The notes under the pieces are model-generated. The model was not told the DNA's origin. It ran no database searches and was given only the letters and a program-made list of their open reading frames with translations. From Pseudomonas sp. Bc-h (lineage in GTDB: Bacteria; Pseudomonadota; Gammaproteobacteria; Pseudomonadales; Pseudomonadaceae): DNA of 64,000 nucleotides. Below, in pieces: positions 24,319 to 33,161 of this stretch (its first letter is position 1; each line of letters starts with the position of its first letter). The position numbers were made by a program, and so were the translations under genes. Where the stretch lies: positions 186,001-250,000 of the forward strand of contig NZ_MUIN01000008.1 of the NCBI RefSeq assembly GCF_002080045.1, written 5' to 3'.

Positions 24319-25617
24319 GTGAACACACTCCCCGCGTCCTTGCTGGCCAAGGTTTCATGGCGTCTGCTGCCCTTCCTCCTGTTGATGTACATCATGGCGT
24401 TCCTTGACCGCGCCAATGTCGGTTTTGCCAAGCAGGCCTTTCAGGCCGATACCGGCATCAGCGACACGGCATTCGCGTTCGGCGCAGGCGTTTTCTTCGC
24501 CGGGTACGCGCTACTTGAAGTGCCGAGCAACCTGATCCTGCACAAGATCGGAGCCAAGCTCTGGATGTGCCGAATCATGGTGACCTGGGGTCTGGTTTCT
24601 GCGGCCATGGTGTTCGCTCACAACGAAACCACCTTTTATGTGCTGCGCTTTTTGCTCGGTGTGGCCGAAGCCGGGTTCTTCCCCGGGGTCATTCTCTACC
24701 TCACCTACTGGTTCCCCCAGGCCGCGCGTGGCCGGGCAATGGGCTTCTTCTACTTCGGCGCGCCACTGGCTTTCATCTTCGGCAGCCCGCTGTCTGGCCT
24801 GTTACTCGAACTGGACGGGGTGCTCGGCAGCCACGGCTGGCAGTGGCTGTTCGCGGTTGAAGGCTTGATGGCCACAGCGGTGGGCGTCTGGGCTTACTTC
24901 TACCTGGACAACCGCCCGGCCGACGCCAAGTGGCTGAGCCTGGATGAACGCCACCAACTCCAAAGCGTACTCGACGCCGAGGACAGCCAGAAACAGGGCC
25001 ATGGCAGCGCGCTCAAGGCCATGTGCCAACCGGCGGTGCTGTACCTGTGTGCGATTTATCTGCTGATTCAAGCCAGTGTCTATGGGGTGGTGTTTTACCT
25101 GCCCTCCCAGGTTGCCGGGTTGATGGGCAGCAAGGTCGGTTTCATGGTCGGGTTGGTCAGCGCGATTCCGTGGGTCTGCGCTCTGATTGCCGCCTGGCGT
25201 GTTCCGGCGATCGCCGATCGCACCGGCCAGCGTCGGCTGGTCGCGGCACTGACCCTGGTGGTTTCAGGGCTTGGCATTGCGGCTTCGGTGACCTTTGCCA
25301 ATCCCCTCCTTGCCATCCTTGCACTGTGTTTCGCCGCGTCCGGATTCATTGCTGTACAGCCCGTATTCTGGACTTTCCCCGGTAGTTTTCTGGCAGGGAG
25401 CGCGGCGGCAGGCGCGATAGCGCTGATCAACTCCTTCGGTGCGCTGGGCGGTTTCATTGCGCCAATCATCAAGAACTGGGCCGAAGGCGCGTTTCAGACC
25501 CCCACCGCCGGCCTCTACCTGTTGTCGGTGACCACACTGATCGCAGCGGCCTTGATCATGGGCATCCGGCCGCCCAAGTCGAGCGCGGCGCACAAGCTAC
25601 CGACCTTTCAACACTGA
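24319..25617 (+). CDS. MFS transporter, probable sugar-acid (rhamnonate-type) importer
   Basis: A 432-residue 12-helix transporter of the anion:cation symporter family. LMYIMAFLDRANVGFAKQAF in helix 1, EVPSNLILHKIGAKLWMCRI and EAGFFPGVILYLTYWFP are typical of this tartrate/phthalate/rhamnonate-porter group. The next two genes encode a rhamnonate dehydratase and an aldolase, so the substrate is probably L-rhamnonate or a similar acid. First gene of the operon. Confidence 0.88.
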   Translation: MNTLPASLLAKVSWRLLPFLLLMYIMAFLDRANVGFAKQAFQADTGISDTAFAFGAGVFFAGYALLEVPSNLILHKIGAKLWMCRIMVTWGLVSAAMVFAHNETTFYVLRFLLGVAEAGFFPGVILYLTYWFPQAARGRAMGFFYFGAPLAFIFGSPLSGLLLELDGVLGSHGWQWLFAVEGLMATAVGVWAYFYLDNRPADAKWLSLDERHQLQSVLDAEDSQKQGHGSALKAMCQPAVLYLCAIYLLIQASVYGVVFYLPSQVAGLMGSKVGFMVGLVSAIPWVCALIAAWRVPAIADRTGQRRLVAALTLVVSGLGIAASVTFANPLLAILALCFAASGFIAVQPVFWTFPGSFLAGSAAAGAIALINSFGALGGFIAPIIKNWAEGAFQTPTAGLYLLSVTTLIAAALIMGIRPPKSSAAHKLPTFQH

Positions 25618-25648
25618 TCGCCATTCACTGGAATCACAGGAGTCCTCC

Positions 25649-26833
25649 ATGAGCACGCCAACCATCAAACACGTCCGCGCTTTCGTTCTGCGGGGCGGTG
25701 GTGCCGATTATCACGATCAGGGCGATGGCCATTGGATCGACGATCACATCGCCACCCCCATGAGTAAATATCCGGAATACCGCCAGAGCCGCCGTAGCTT
25801 CGGCATCAACGTACTCGGCACGCTGGTGGTAGAAATCGAGGACTCGGCGGGCAACGTCGGCTTTGCCGTGACCACCGGCGGCGAGCCGGCGGCGTATATC
25901 GTCGAGAAACACCTGGCGCGGTTTCTCGAAGGCGCCAAGGTCACCGACATTGAAAAAATCTGGGATCAGATGTACCTGTCTTCGCAGTACTACGGCCGCA
26001 AGGGGCTGGTGATCAACACCATTTCCGGCATCGACCTGGCGCTGTGGGATTTGCTGGGCAAGGTTCGACAGGAGCCGGTTCATCAGCTGCTGGGCGGCGC
26101 CGTGCGTGATGAATTACAGTTTTATGCCACGGGTGCACGCCCGGACCTGGCGCAGAAAATGGGCTTCATAGGAGGGAAACTGCCGTTGCACCACGGCCCT
26201 GCTGAAGGCGAAGAAGGCCTGCGTAAAAACCTCGAAGCGCTGGCGGTGATGCGCGAGCGCGTGGGCAAGGATTTCTGGTTGATGCTCGACTGCTGGATGA
26301 GCCTGGACCTCAATTACGCCACCAGGCTGGCCAACGGTGCTCAGGAATTCGGGCTGAAATGGATCGAGGAAGCGCTTTCCCCCGACGACTATTGGGGTTA
26401 CGCCGAACTGCGTAAAAACGTACCCAAGGGCATGCTGGTCACCACTGGAGAACATGAAGCCACCCGCTGGGGCTTCCGCATGTTGCTGGAGATGGGGTGC
26501 TGCGACATCATTCAGCCAGATGTGGGCTGGTGCGGCGGCATTACCGAGCTGATCAAGATTTCGGCGCTGGCCGATGCACACAACGCGATGGTCGTACCCC
26601 ACGGGTCTTCGGTGTACAGCTATCACTTCGTCGCGACGCGCACCAACAGCCCCTTCGCCGAATTTCTGATGATGGCGCCGAAGGCGGACGAAGTGGTGCC
26701 GATGTTTCATCCGCAACTACTGGGTGAACCGGTTCCCGAAAATGGCCGCATGCGATTGTCTAGACTCGACCAACCGGGCTTTGGCGTGACGCTCAATCCC
26801 GAGTGCCAACTGCATCGTCCCTATACCCACTGA
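25649..26833 (+). CDS. rhmD: L-rhamnonate dehydratase
   Basis: A 394-residue enolase-superfamily enzyme closely similar along its length to E. coli RhmD: DYHDQGDGHWIDDHIATPMS, SFGINVLGTLVVEIE, GAVRDELQFYATGARPDLA, DFWLMLDCWMS and VVPHGSSVYSYH. Metal ligands and catalytic His are in these blocks. It removes water from L-rhamnonate to give 2-keto-3-deoxy-L-rhamnonate; L-lyxonate or L-mannonate are possible alternatives for the family. The downstream aldolase would act on the product. Confidence 0.9.
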   Translation: MSTPTIKHVRAFVLRGGGADYHDQGDGHWIDDHIATPMSKYPEYRQSRRSFGINVLGTLVVEIEDSAGNVGFAVTTGGEPAAYIVEKHLARFLEGAKVTDIEKIWDQMYLSSQYYGRKGLVINTISGIDLALWDLLGKVRQEPVHQLLGGAVRDELQFYATGARPDLAQKMGFIGGKLPLHHGPAEGEEGLRKNLEALAVMRERVGKDFWLMLDCWMSLDLNYATRLANGAQEFGLKWIEEALSPDDYWGYAELRKNVPKGMLVTTGEHEATRWGFRMLLEMGCCDIIQPDVGWCGGITELIKISALADAHNAMVVPHGSSVYSYHFVATRTNSPFAEFLMMAPKADEVVPMFHPQLLGEPVPENGRMRLSRLDQPGFGVTLNPECQLHRPYTH

Positions 26834-26845
26834 CAGGAGTCGAGC

Positions 26846-27646
26846 ATGAAAATGCCGCACAACGCTTTCAAGGCTGCGCTGGCCAAACGCGAGCCGCAAT
26901 ACGGCATCTGGGCCGGTTTTGCCACCGGTTACGCCTCGGAAATCGTCGCAGGTCTGGGCTATGACTGGATGCTAATCGACGGCGAGCACGCGCCCAATAC
27001 CGTCCCGAGCATTCTGTCGCAGCTGCAGGCTGTCATGCCCTACAGCACAGCGCCTGTGGTTCGCGCAGTGACTGGCGACGCCGTGCTGATCAAGCAGCTG
27101 CTGGATGTCGGGGTGCAGACGCTGATGGTGCCGATGGTCGAATCTGCAGAACAGGCACGCGCGTTGGTGCAAGCCATGCGCTATCCGCCCCATGGCATTC
27201 GCGGTGTCGGTGGCGGCCTGACCCGCGCCACCCGCTGGGATGCCGTACCGGATTACCTGAATACCGCGCATGAAGAGCTGTGCCTGATTGTGCAGGTGGA
27301 GTCTCGCGCGGGCGTGGAAAATGTCGAGGCCATTGCCGCGGTCGATGGCGTGGACGCGGTGTTCATCGGGCCTGCCGACTTATCTACAGGACTCGGACAT
27401 ATCGGCAATCCGTCGCACCCCGAAGTGCAGAAGCATATCCGCCACGCCGTCGATGCAACCCTGGCGGCGGGCAAGGTCTGCGGCATCCTCGCTCCGGCCG
27501 AAGACGACGCACGGCGGTACATGAGCTGGGGTTGTCAGTTCGTTGCGGTGGGCATCGATATCAGCCTGCTGCGTCAGGCAGCGAAGGAAAATCTCGCGCG
27601 CTATCGGGAAGGCCCGGAAACGACCGGGCCCTCGCGGACGTATTGA
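26846..27646 (+). CDS. rhmA: 2-keto-3-deoxy-L-rhamnonate aldolase (HpcH/HpaI family)
   Basis: A 266-residue class II aldolase. GIWAGFATGYASEIVAGLGY, the base-bearing LIDGEHAPN, metal ligands in VQVESRAGVENVEAIAAVDG and GPADLSTGLG identify the HpcH/HpaI/RhmA family. Following rhmD it should split 2-keto-3-deoxy-L-rhamnonate into pyruvate and lactaldehyde. By sequence alone a 4-hydroxy-2-oxoheptanedioate aldolase role is also possible; context favours RhmA. Confidence 0.82.
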   Translation: MKMPHNAFKAALAKREPQYGIWAGFATGYASEIVAGLGYDWMLIDGEHAPNTVPSILSQLQAVMPYSTAPVVRAVTGDAVLIKQLLDVGVQTLMVPMVESAEQARALVQAMRYPPHGIRGVGGGLTRATRWDAVPDYLNTAHEELCLIVQVESRAGVENVEAIAAVDGVDAVFIGPADLSTGLGHIGNPSHPEVQKHIRHAVDATLAAGKVCGILAPAEDDARRYMSWGCQFVAVGIDISLLRQAAKENLARYREGPETTGPSRTY

Positions 27647-27672
27647 TCGACAGGCGCAATTACAGACACTTG

Positions 27673-27694
27673 CTGTCATAAAAACGTGCTGATT
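27673..27694 (+). promoter_or_regulatory. Possible Pho box of pstS
   Basis: CTGTCATAAAA followed by CGTGCTGATTA: the first 11-base unit matches the PhoB half-site well, the second poorly. It lies about 60-80 bases before the pstS ATG. Confidence 0.4.
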
Positions 27695-27751
27695 ACTGTG
27701 ATCCCATAAAGACATCACACCCCGATGTCGCTCGATTACAGGAAGTCATCC

Positions 27752-28786
27752 ATGTTTCAGCTTTCCCGAATGATGCTGGCCGCAGGCGTTGGCATTGCAC
27801 TCAACCTGTCCCTGCTGAACGGCGCCAGCGCAGCGCAAGAGGTCACCGGCGCTGGCTCCACGTTCATCTATCCGGTCCTCTACAAGTGGGCCACCGACTA
27901 CGACCAGAAGACCGGTATAAAGGTGAACTACCAGAGCATCGGCTCTGGCGCGGGCATTGCGCAGATCAAGGAAGGCGCAGTGGACTTCGGCGCAACTGAC
28001 ATGCCGATGAGTTCGGCCGACCTGCAAAGCCTGGGCTTGCAGCAATTCCCCTCAGTAATAGGCGGCGTGGTCCCGGTGATCAACATCGCTTCGATCAAAA
28101 CCGGCAGCATGAAATTCAGCGGCCCGGTTCTGGCCGATATCTACATGGGCAAGATCAGCAAGTGGAATGACCCGGCGCTTGCCGCGCTCAACCCTGACCT
28201 GAAACTGCCAGCCGACAAAATCAACGTCGTCTATCGCTCAGATGACTCAGGCACCACCTTCAACTGGGCGAGCTATCTGTCGAAGGTCAGCAACGACTGG
28301 AAAACCAAAGTGGGCGCCGGCACTTCGGTGAAATGGCCCGTGGGGATTGGCAGTAAAGGCAGCGAAGGTGTGGCGTCGTACGTGAAGAAGATGCCGAACT
28401 CGATTGGCTACGTCGAATACGCCTACATCAAGCAACAGAACATGAACTTCGGCCTGTTGCAGAACGCTGCGGGGAATTTCGTGGCACCCAACACCGAATC
28501 CTTCCAGGCCGCTGCCGCCACTGCTGACTGGAAAAACGCCAAGGACTTCGACCTGTCGATGCTCAACGCGCCGGGTGACAACGCTTACCCGATCACTGCT
28601 GCCACCTTCATCGTGCTCTACAAACAACCCAAGAACGCCGACCGGCAGAAAGCGGTGCAGGATTTCTTCCGCTGGACACTGGAAAGCGGTCAGGAACACG
28701 CCCGCGCACTGGATTTCGCACCGATCCCTGTGGATCTGAAAAATCAGATCGAAGCCTACTGGGGTGATGCGCCGAAAGCGCCGTAA
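27752..28786 (+). CDS. pstS: Periplasmic phosphate-binding protein PstS
   Basis: A 344-residue binding protein. A signal peptide (MFQLSRMMLAAGVGIALNLS to about residue 25, ending GASAAQ) exports it. Phosphate-contact motifs GAGSTFIYPVLYKW, SIGSGAGIAQI and YRSDDSGTTFNW are present. The ATG at 27752 follows AGGAAG; a frame to 27725 would spoil the signal peptide. No pstCAB or phoU genes follow: the next feature is a terminator, then tRNA genes. It must work with an ABC transporter encoded elsewhere or act as a scavenging or surface protein. Confidence 0.92.
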   Translation: MFQLSRMMLAAGVGIALNLSLLNGASAAQEVTGAGSTFIYPVLYKWATDYDQKTGIKVNYQSIGSGAGIAQIKEGAVDFGATDMPMSSADLQSLGLQQFPSVIGGVVPVINIASIKTGSMKFSGPVLADIYMGKISKWNDPALAALNPDLKLPADKINVVYRSDDSGTTFNWASYLSKVSNDWKTKVGAGTSVKWPVGIGSKGSEGVASYVKKMPNSIGYVEYAYIKQQNMNFGLLQNAAGNFVAPNTESFQAAAATADWKNAKDFDLSMLNAPGDNAYPITAATFIVLYKQPKNADRQKAVQDFFRWTLESGQEHARALDFAPIPVDLKNQIEAYWGDAPKAP

Positions 28787-28800
28787 AGGTTCGAGAAACG

Positions 28801-28830
28801 AAAAAAGGCGTCCCGAAGGACGCCTTTTTT
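28801..28830 (+). terminator. Terminator of pstS
   Basis: AAAAAAGGCGTCC-CGAA-GGACGCCTTTTTT, 14 bases after the stop codon; symmetric, so it may also end the opposing tRNA transcript. Confidence 0.95.
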
Positions 28831-28892
28831 GTTGGTTCAACGCGAGTGGCGTTTGAACCTTATTTTCTACCCGGATACTGCTGGGGCGAAAA

Positions 28893-28969
28893 TGGTCGGG
28901 GTAAGGGGATTCGAACTCCTGACATCCTGCTCCCAAAGCAGGCGCGCTACCGGACTGCGCTATACCCCG
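28893..28969 (-). tRNA. tRNA-Pro (UGG), copy 2 of the cluster
   Basis: 77-base minus-strand sequence CGGGGTATAGCGCAG..., anticodon TGG in CTGCTTTGGGAGCAG, T-loop GTTCGAATCC and encoded CCA. Identical to the copy at 29146-29222. Confidence 0.97.
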
Positions 28970-29064
28970 GTGTTACAAAAATACGCCCCGAAGAGCGTAT
29001 TTCAAGCGGGTGACGCGACTGGCGTCACTCCCTAAGATCCAACCCGATACAGCCAGGTCAAAAA

Positions 29065-29140
29065 TGGTGGGTCGTGTGGGATTCGAACCTACGACCAATT
29101 GGTTAAAAGCCAACTGCTCTACCAACTGAGCTAACGACCC
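29065..29140 (-). tRNA. tRNA-Lys (UUU)
   Basis: 76-base minus-strand sequence GGGTCGTTAGCTCAG..., anticodon TTT in GGCTTTTAACC, T-loop GTTCGAATCC, encoded CCA. Confidence 0.97.
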
Positions 29141-29145
29141 AAAAA

Positions 29146-29222
29146 TGGTCGGGGTAAGGGGATTCGAACTCCTGACATCCTGCTCCCAAAGCAGGCGCGC
29201 TACCGGACTGCGCTATACCCCG
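29146..29222 (-). tRNA. tRNA-Pro (UGG), copy 1 of the cluster
   Basis: 77 bases identical to the gene at 28893-28969; only five bases separate it from tRNA-Lys. Confidence 0.97.
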
Positions 29223-29242
29223 ACGGTACTACTTCTGGAAAT

Positions 29243-29318
29243 TGGCTCCGTGACCAGGACTCGAACCTGGGACCCAATGATTAACAGTCATTTGCTCTAC
29301 CGACTGAGCTATCACGGA
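29243..29318 (-). tRNA. tRNA-Asn (GUU)
   Basis: 76-base minus-strand sequence TCCGTGATAGCTCAG..., anticodon GTT in GACTGTTAATC, T-loop GTTCGAGTCC, encoded CCA. First gene of the cluster transcript. Confidence 0.97.
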
Positions 29319-29474
29319 ATTATTCAATTTCAGATGCAGCGTTTGACGCACTTCAACACAACAAATTCAGTACATCTTTGCGAGACGAATCTTGCACTTA
29401 CCACCCTGAATCTACTGCATTTTCAGTCTCTTTGACCTGTCTGCATCGCTGCGTTCACGTCTCTGAGGCGCGCT
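29319..29474 (-). other. Leader region of the tRNA cluster, no gene
   Basis: About 150 bases between the predicted promoter start and tRNA-Asn, presumably removed by tRNA processing. Nothing else recognised in it. Confidence 0.5.
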
Positions 29475-29502
29475 ATTCTACATTCCCAGAAACAGGTGTC
29501 AA
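29475..29502 (-). promoter_or_regulatory. Strong sigma-70 promoter of the tRNA cluster
   Basis: Minus strand TTGACA (29497-29502), 16-base spacer, TAGAAT (29475-29480), followed by a GC-rich discriminator AGCGCGCC typical of stringently controlled stable-RNA promoters. Confidence 0.8.
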
Positions 29503-29602
29503 CCCTCTAAATTGCTTTTAAGACAATGATTTGCGACTTTTTTTCGATAAGGCCTCCAGACCCCGAAAATCCGCCTTTCTGGCCCCAAATCCACACAACA
29601 TA

Positions 29603-29631
29603 AAAAAGGCGCCCCCTCGGAGCGCCCTTTT
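29603..29631 (-). terminator. Terminator of clpB
   Basis: GC-rich hairpin with one bulged base (GGCGC/GCGCC core) followed on the minus strand by TTTTTT, about 30 bases after the clpB stop. Confidence 0.85.
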
Positions 29632-29659
29632 CACAACTATCTATATAGAGAGCAGAGAA

Positions 29660-32224
29660 TCAAACGAAGGCGATCTCGTCGTCCACCACCGTGCCCTTGA
29701 TGCTGGTGCCTGGCATGAAGCCACCGGACAGAATCAACTGCGCCAGCGGGTTCTCGATCCAGCGCTGGATGGCACGCTTGAGCGGACGGGCACCATAGAC
29801 CGGGTCGTAACCCACGGCAATCAGCTTATCCATGGCCTCAGGGGTCAGCTCCAGTTTGAGATCCCGCTCGGCCAGACGCTGACGCAGACGGCCCAGCTGA
29901 ATCTCGGTGATGCCTGCGATCTGCTCACGGCCCAGCGGCTCGAAGATCACCACTTCATCCACCCGGTTGATGAATTCCGGCCGGAAGTGCGTACTCACGG
30001 CATCCATCACCGCCGCACGCTGCGCTTCACGGTCACCAACCAGTTCCTGAATCCGGGCAGACCCCAGGTTCGAGGTCATGACAATGACTGTGTTACGGAA
30101 ATCGACGGTACGACCGTGGCTGTCAGTCAGGCGACCGTCTTCGAGCACTTGCAAGAGGATGTTGAATACATCCGGATGCGCTTTCTCCACCTCGTCCAGC
30201 AGAATCACCGAATAAGGCTTGCGACGCACAGCCTCGGTCAGGTACCCGCCCTCTTCGTAACCAACGTATCCCGGAGGCGCGCCGATCAGTCGGGCCACGG
30301 AATGTTTCTCCATGAACTCGGACATGTCGATGCGGACCATGGCCTCTTCGGTGTCGAACAGGAATTCCGCCAGCGCCTTGCACAACTCGGTCTTACCCAC
30401 ACCGGTCGGGCCAAGGAACATGAACGAGCCACTTGGGCGATTCGGATCGGACAACCCGGCTCGCGAACGACGTACCGCGTTGGCCACCGCCACCACAGCC
30501 TCGTTCTGACCGATGACGCGCTGATGCAACAGGCTTTCCATCTTCAGCAGCTTGTCGCGTTCACCTTCAAGCATCTTCGACACCGGAATGCCAGTCCACT
30601 TGGAGACGACTTCCGCGATCTCCTCCTCGGTCACCTTGCTGCGCAACAGCTGGTTCTCAGGCTTGCCGTGCTGATCGACCATCTGCAGGCTGCGCTCCAG
30701 GTCGGGAATGACCCCGTACTGCAATTCAGCCATGCGGTTGAGGTCGCCACGGCGACGAGCCGCTTCCAGCTCCTGACGCGACTGTTCGATCTTCTGCTGA
30801 ATTTGCGCGGAGCCCGTCACCTCGGCTTTTTCGGAGGTCCAGATCTCTTCCAGATCAGCGTATTCGCGCTCCAGACGTTCGATTTCTTCCTGAAGCTTTT
30901 CGAGACGCTTGATGGCTGCCTCGTCGTCTTCTTTCTTCAACGCCTGGGACTCGACTTTCAGCTGGATCAAGCGACGCTCAAGACGATCGAGCACTTCGGG
31001 CTTGGAATCGATCTCCATACGAATGCGGCTGGCCGCTTCGTCGATCAGGTCGATCGCTTTGTCCGGCAGTTGCCTGTCCGTGATGTAACGATGGCTGAGC
31101 TTGGCCGCTGCGATGATCGCGCCGTCGGTGATCGCCACTTTATGGTGAACTTCGTAGCGTTCTTTCAGGCCACGCAGAATCGCGATGGTGTCTTCTTCGC
31201 TCGGCTCGTCCACCAGCACTTTCTGGAAACGCCGCTCCAGGGCTGCATCCTTCTCTATATATTGGCGGTACTCATTGAGCGTCGTGGCACCGACGCAGTG
31301 CAGCTCGCCACGGGCCAGGGCCGGCTTGAGCATGTTGCCGGCGTCCATCGAACCTTCGGCCTTGCCCGCACCGACCATCGTGTGCAATTCGTCGATGAAC
31401 AGGATGATCTGCCCTTCCTGCTTCGACAGCTCGTTTAGCAACGCTTTCAGGCGCTCTTCGAACTCACCACGGAATTTGGCACCGGCGATCAACGCCCCCA
31501 TGTCGAGGGAAAGCAGCCGCTTGCCGCGCAGGCCATCGGGTACTTCGCCGTTAATGATGCGCTGAGCCAGACCTTCGGCGATGGCGGTTTTACCCACACC
31601 AGGCTCACCGATCAGGACCGGGTTGTTCTTGGTCCGACGCTGCAAGACCTGGATGGTCCGACGAATCTCGTCGTCACGGCCGATCACCGGGTCGAGCTTG
31701 CCTTCCTCGGCACGCTTGGTCAGGTCGACCGTGTATTTATCCAGCGCCTGACGGGACTCTTCGGCATTGGGGTCGTTGACCGCCTCGCCGCCGCGCAGGT
31801 TGCTGATGGCATTTTCCAGCGCCTTCTTGCTTACGCCCTGCCCCAGCAGCAACTTGCCGAGCTTGCTGTTTTCATCCATTGCCGCGAGCAACACCAGCTC
31901 GCTGGAAATGAACTGGTCGCCCTTTTGCTGAGCCAGACGGTCGGCCTGATTGAGCAGGCGCGCAAGATCCTGCGACATGTTGACGTCGCCGGTCGGGTTT
32001 TGAATCTTCGGCAGTTGGTCAAGCTCCTTGCTCAACGCCTTGCGCAGGCTGTTGATGTCGAAGCCGACTTGCAGCAGCAGGGGTTTGATCGAACCACCCT
32101 GCTGTTCGAGCAGCGCCTGCATGAGGTGCGCGGGCTCGATGGCGGGATGGTCCATACCCACCGCCAGAGACTGAGAATCAGATAAAGCGAGCTGTAATTT
32201 GCTGGTTAAACGGTCAATACGCAT
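29660..32224 (-). CDS. clpB: Disaggregase chaperone ClpB
   Basis: An 854-residue Hsp100 ATPase that, with DnaK, dissolves protein aggregates. N-domain repeats cover about 1-145; the first AAA+ domain has Walker A GEPGVGKT at 206-213; the M-domain coiled coil follows (about 410-520, rich in Glu/Lys/Arg); the second AAA+ has GPTGVGKT and Walker B SVILLDEVEKAHP. Length and order are normal. A heat-shock-type promoter lies upstream. Placement after rluD and pgeF is usual for Pseudomonas. Confidence 0.98.
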   Translation of the reverse strand: MRIDRLTSKLQLALSDSQSLAVGMDHPAIEPAHLMQALLEQQGGSIKPLLLQVGFDINSLRKALSKELDQLPKIQNPTGDVNMSQDLARLLNQADRLAQQKGDQFISSELVLLAAMDENSKLGKLLLGQGVSKKALENAISNLRGGEAVNDPNAEESRQALDKYTVDLTKRAEEGKLDPVIGRDDEIRRTIQVLQRRTKNNPVLIGEPGVGKTAIAEGLAQRIINGEVPDGLRGKRLLSLDMGALIAGAKFRGEFEERLKALLNELSKQEGQIILFIDELHTMVGAGKAEGSMDAGNMLKPALARGELHCVGATTLNEYRQYIEKDAALERRFQKVLVDEPSEEDTIAILRGLKERYEVHHKVAITDGAIIAAAKLSHRYITDRQLPDKAIDLIDEAASRIRMEIDSKPEVLDRLERRLIQLKVESQALKKEDDEAAIKRLEKLQEEIERLEREYADLEEIWTSEKAEVTGSAQIQQKIEQSRQELEAARRRGDLNRMAELQYGVIPDLERSLQMVDQHGKPENQLLRSKVTEEEIAEVVSKWTGIPVSKMLEGERDKLLKMESLLHQRVIGQNEAVVAVANAVRRSRAGLSDPNRPSGSFMFLGPTGVGKTELCKALAEFLFDTEEAMVRIDMSEFMEKHSVARLIGAPPGYVGYEEGGYLTEAVRRKPYSVILLDEVEKAHPDVFNILLQVLEDGRLTDSHGRTVDFRNTVIVMTSNLGSARIQELVGDREAQRAAVMDAVSTHFRPEFINRVDEVVIFEPLGREQIAGITEIQLGRLRQRLAERDLKLELTPEAMDKLIAVGYDPVYGARPLKRAIQRWIENPLAQLILSGGFMPGTSIKGTVVDDEIAFV

Positions 32225-32296
32225 TGGTCACCTTCCTAATGGGCAGGCCGGAGCAATGAACACACCTTAACGAAGAAAACCTGCCAGATAGCCCTT

Positions 32297-32324
32297 AGAT
32301 GTGGCCGATTGCACAGGATTCAAG
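32297..32324 (-). promoter_or_regulatory. Sigma-32 (heat-shock) promoter of clpB
   Basis: Minus strand CTTGAAT (32318-32324), 13-base spacer, CCACATCT (32297-32304), close to the RpoH consensus CTTGAAA-N13-CCCCATnT; predicted start about 65 bases before the ATG. Confidence 0.75.
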
Positions 32325-32408
32325 CGCCGAGTGCTTGACACAGATCAACATTAGCTTGTGGAGGAGGATTATGAAGGGAATATGGCCTTGGCAAAGCGCC
32401 AAGGCGTA

Positions 32409-33161
32409 TCAGACGCCGTCGATCCACACCAACGACGCAAACCGCCCGGTGCGCGCGCCGCGACGGTAGGAAAAGAAGCGCTCATCGTTGTAGGTCGACA
32501 AGCCGCCGCCGTACACCGCCGTCACGCCATGGGCCGCCAGACGCAAGCGCGCCAACTGGTAGATATCGGCCATGAACTTGCCAGTATTGACGCTCGGCGC
32601 GAACGCTTCGACCGTTTCAGGATGGATCGCCATGAAGGCTTCTCGCACCTCAGGACCGACTTCGAACGCCTGAGGACCGATCGCCGGGCCAAGCCAGACG
32701 AGAATCTCGGGCGGTGCGTCGGCAAAACTGTCGACCGCCGCCTCCAGCACACCTGCCGCCAGCCCACGCCAGCCAGCATGGGCTCCCGCGACTTGTGTGC
32801 CCGACCGATTGCAGAACAGCGCTGGCAGGCAATCGGCCGTCATGATGGTGCAGGCCACGCCGGGGGTTCTGGTCCAGCTGGCGTCCGCCTCCATCACCGC
32901 CTCCATCACCGCCTCAGGCGACGCTTCGACGACATTGATGCCGTGGACCTGTTTGAGCCAGGCGGGCCGGGTGTTCAGCTGCGAGGTCAGTAAAGACCGG
33001 TTATGAGCAACGGCCTGAGGATCGTCGTCGACATGATCGCCCAGATTGAAGCTGTCGAACGGCGCAACGCTGACGCCGCCCGCGCGAGTGGTGACGCACG
33101 CCTTGATACCGACCGGCGCAGGCCAGTCGGGAATCAGCCAGTCCGCCACGAACTCACTCAT
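32409..33161 (-). CDS. pgeF: Multicopper/YfiH-family protein PgeF
   Basis: A 250-residue member of the YfiH/laccase-domain family. HAGWRG and TADCLPALF carry the metal-binding His and Cys; LKQVHG holds another His. PgeF (YfiH) acts in peptidoglycan quality control in E. coli, and relatives have purine-nucleoside activities. Start ATG overlaps the rluD stop (ATGA). A 12-base tandem repeat at 32891-32914 duplicates Glu-Ala-Val-Met in frame (MEAVMEA). Confidence 0.92.
   Translation of the reverse strand: MSEFVADWLIPDWPAPVGIKACVTTRAGGVSVAPFDSFNLGDHVDDDPQAVAHNRSLLTSQLNTRPAWLKQVHGINVVEASPEAVMEAVMEADASWTRTPGVACTIMTADCLPALFCNRSGTQVAGAHAGWRGLAAGVLEAAVDSFADAPPEILVWLGPAIGPQAFEVGPEVREAFMAIHPETVEAFAPSVNTGKFMADIYQLARLRLAAHGVTAVYGGGLSTYNDERFFSYRRGARTGRFASLVWIDGV

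Noticed and set aside
29531..31438. Long plus-strand open frame opposite clpB
   Set aside because: It mirrors the GC-rich codon use of clpB on the other strand; no ribosome site, no recognisable domain, and clpB is certain.
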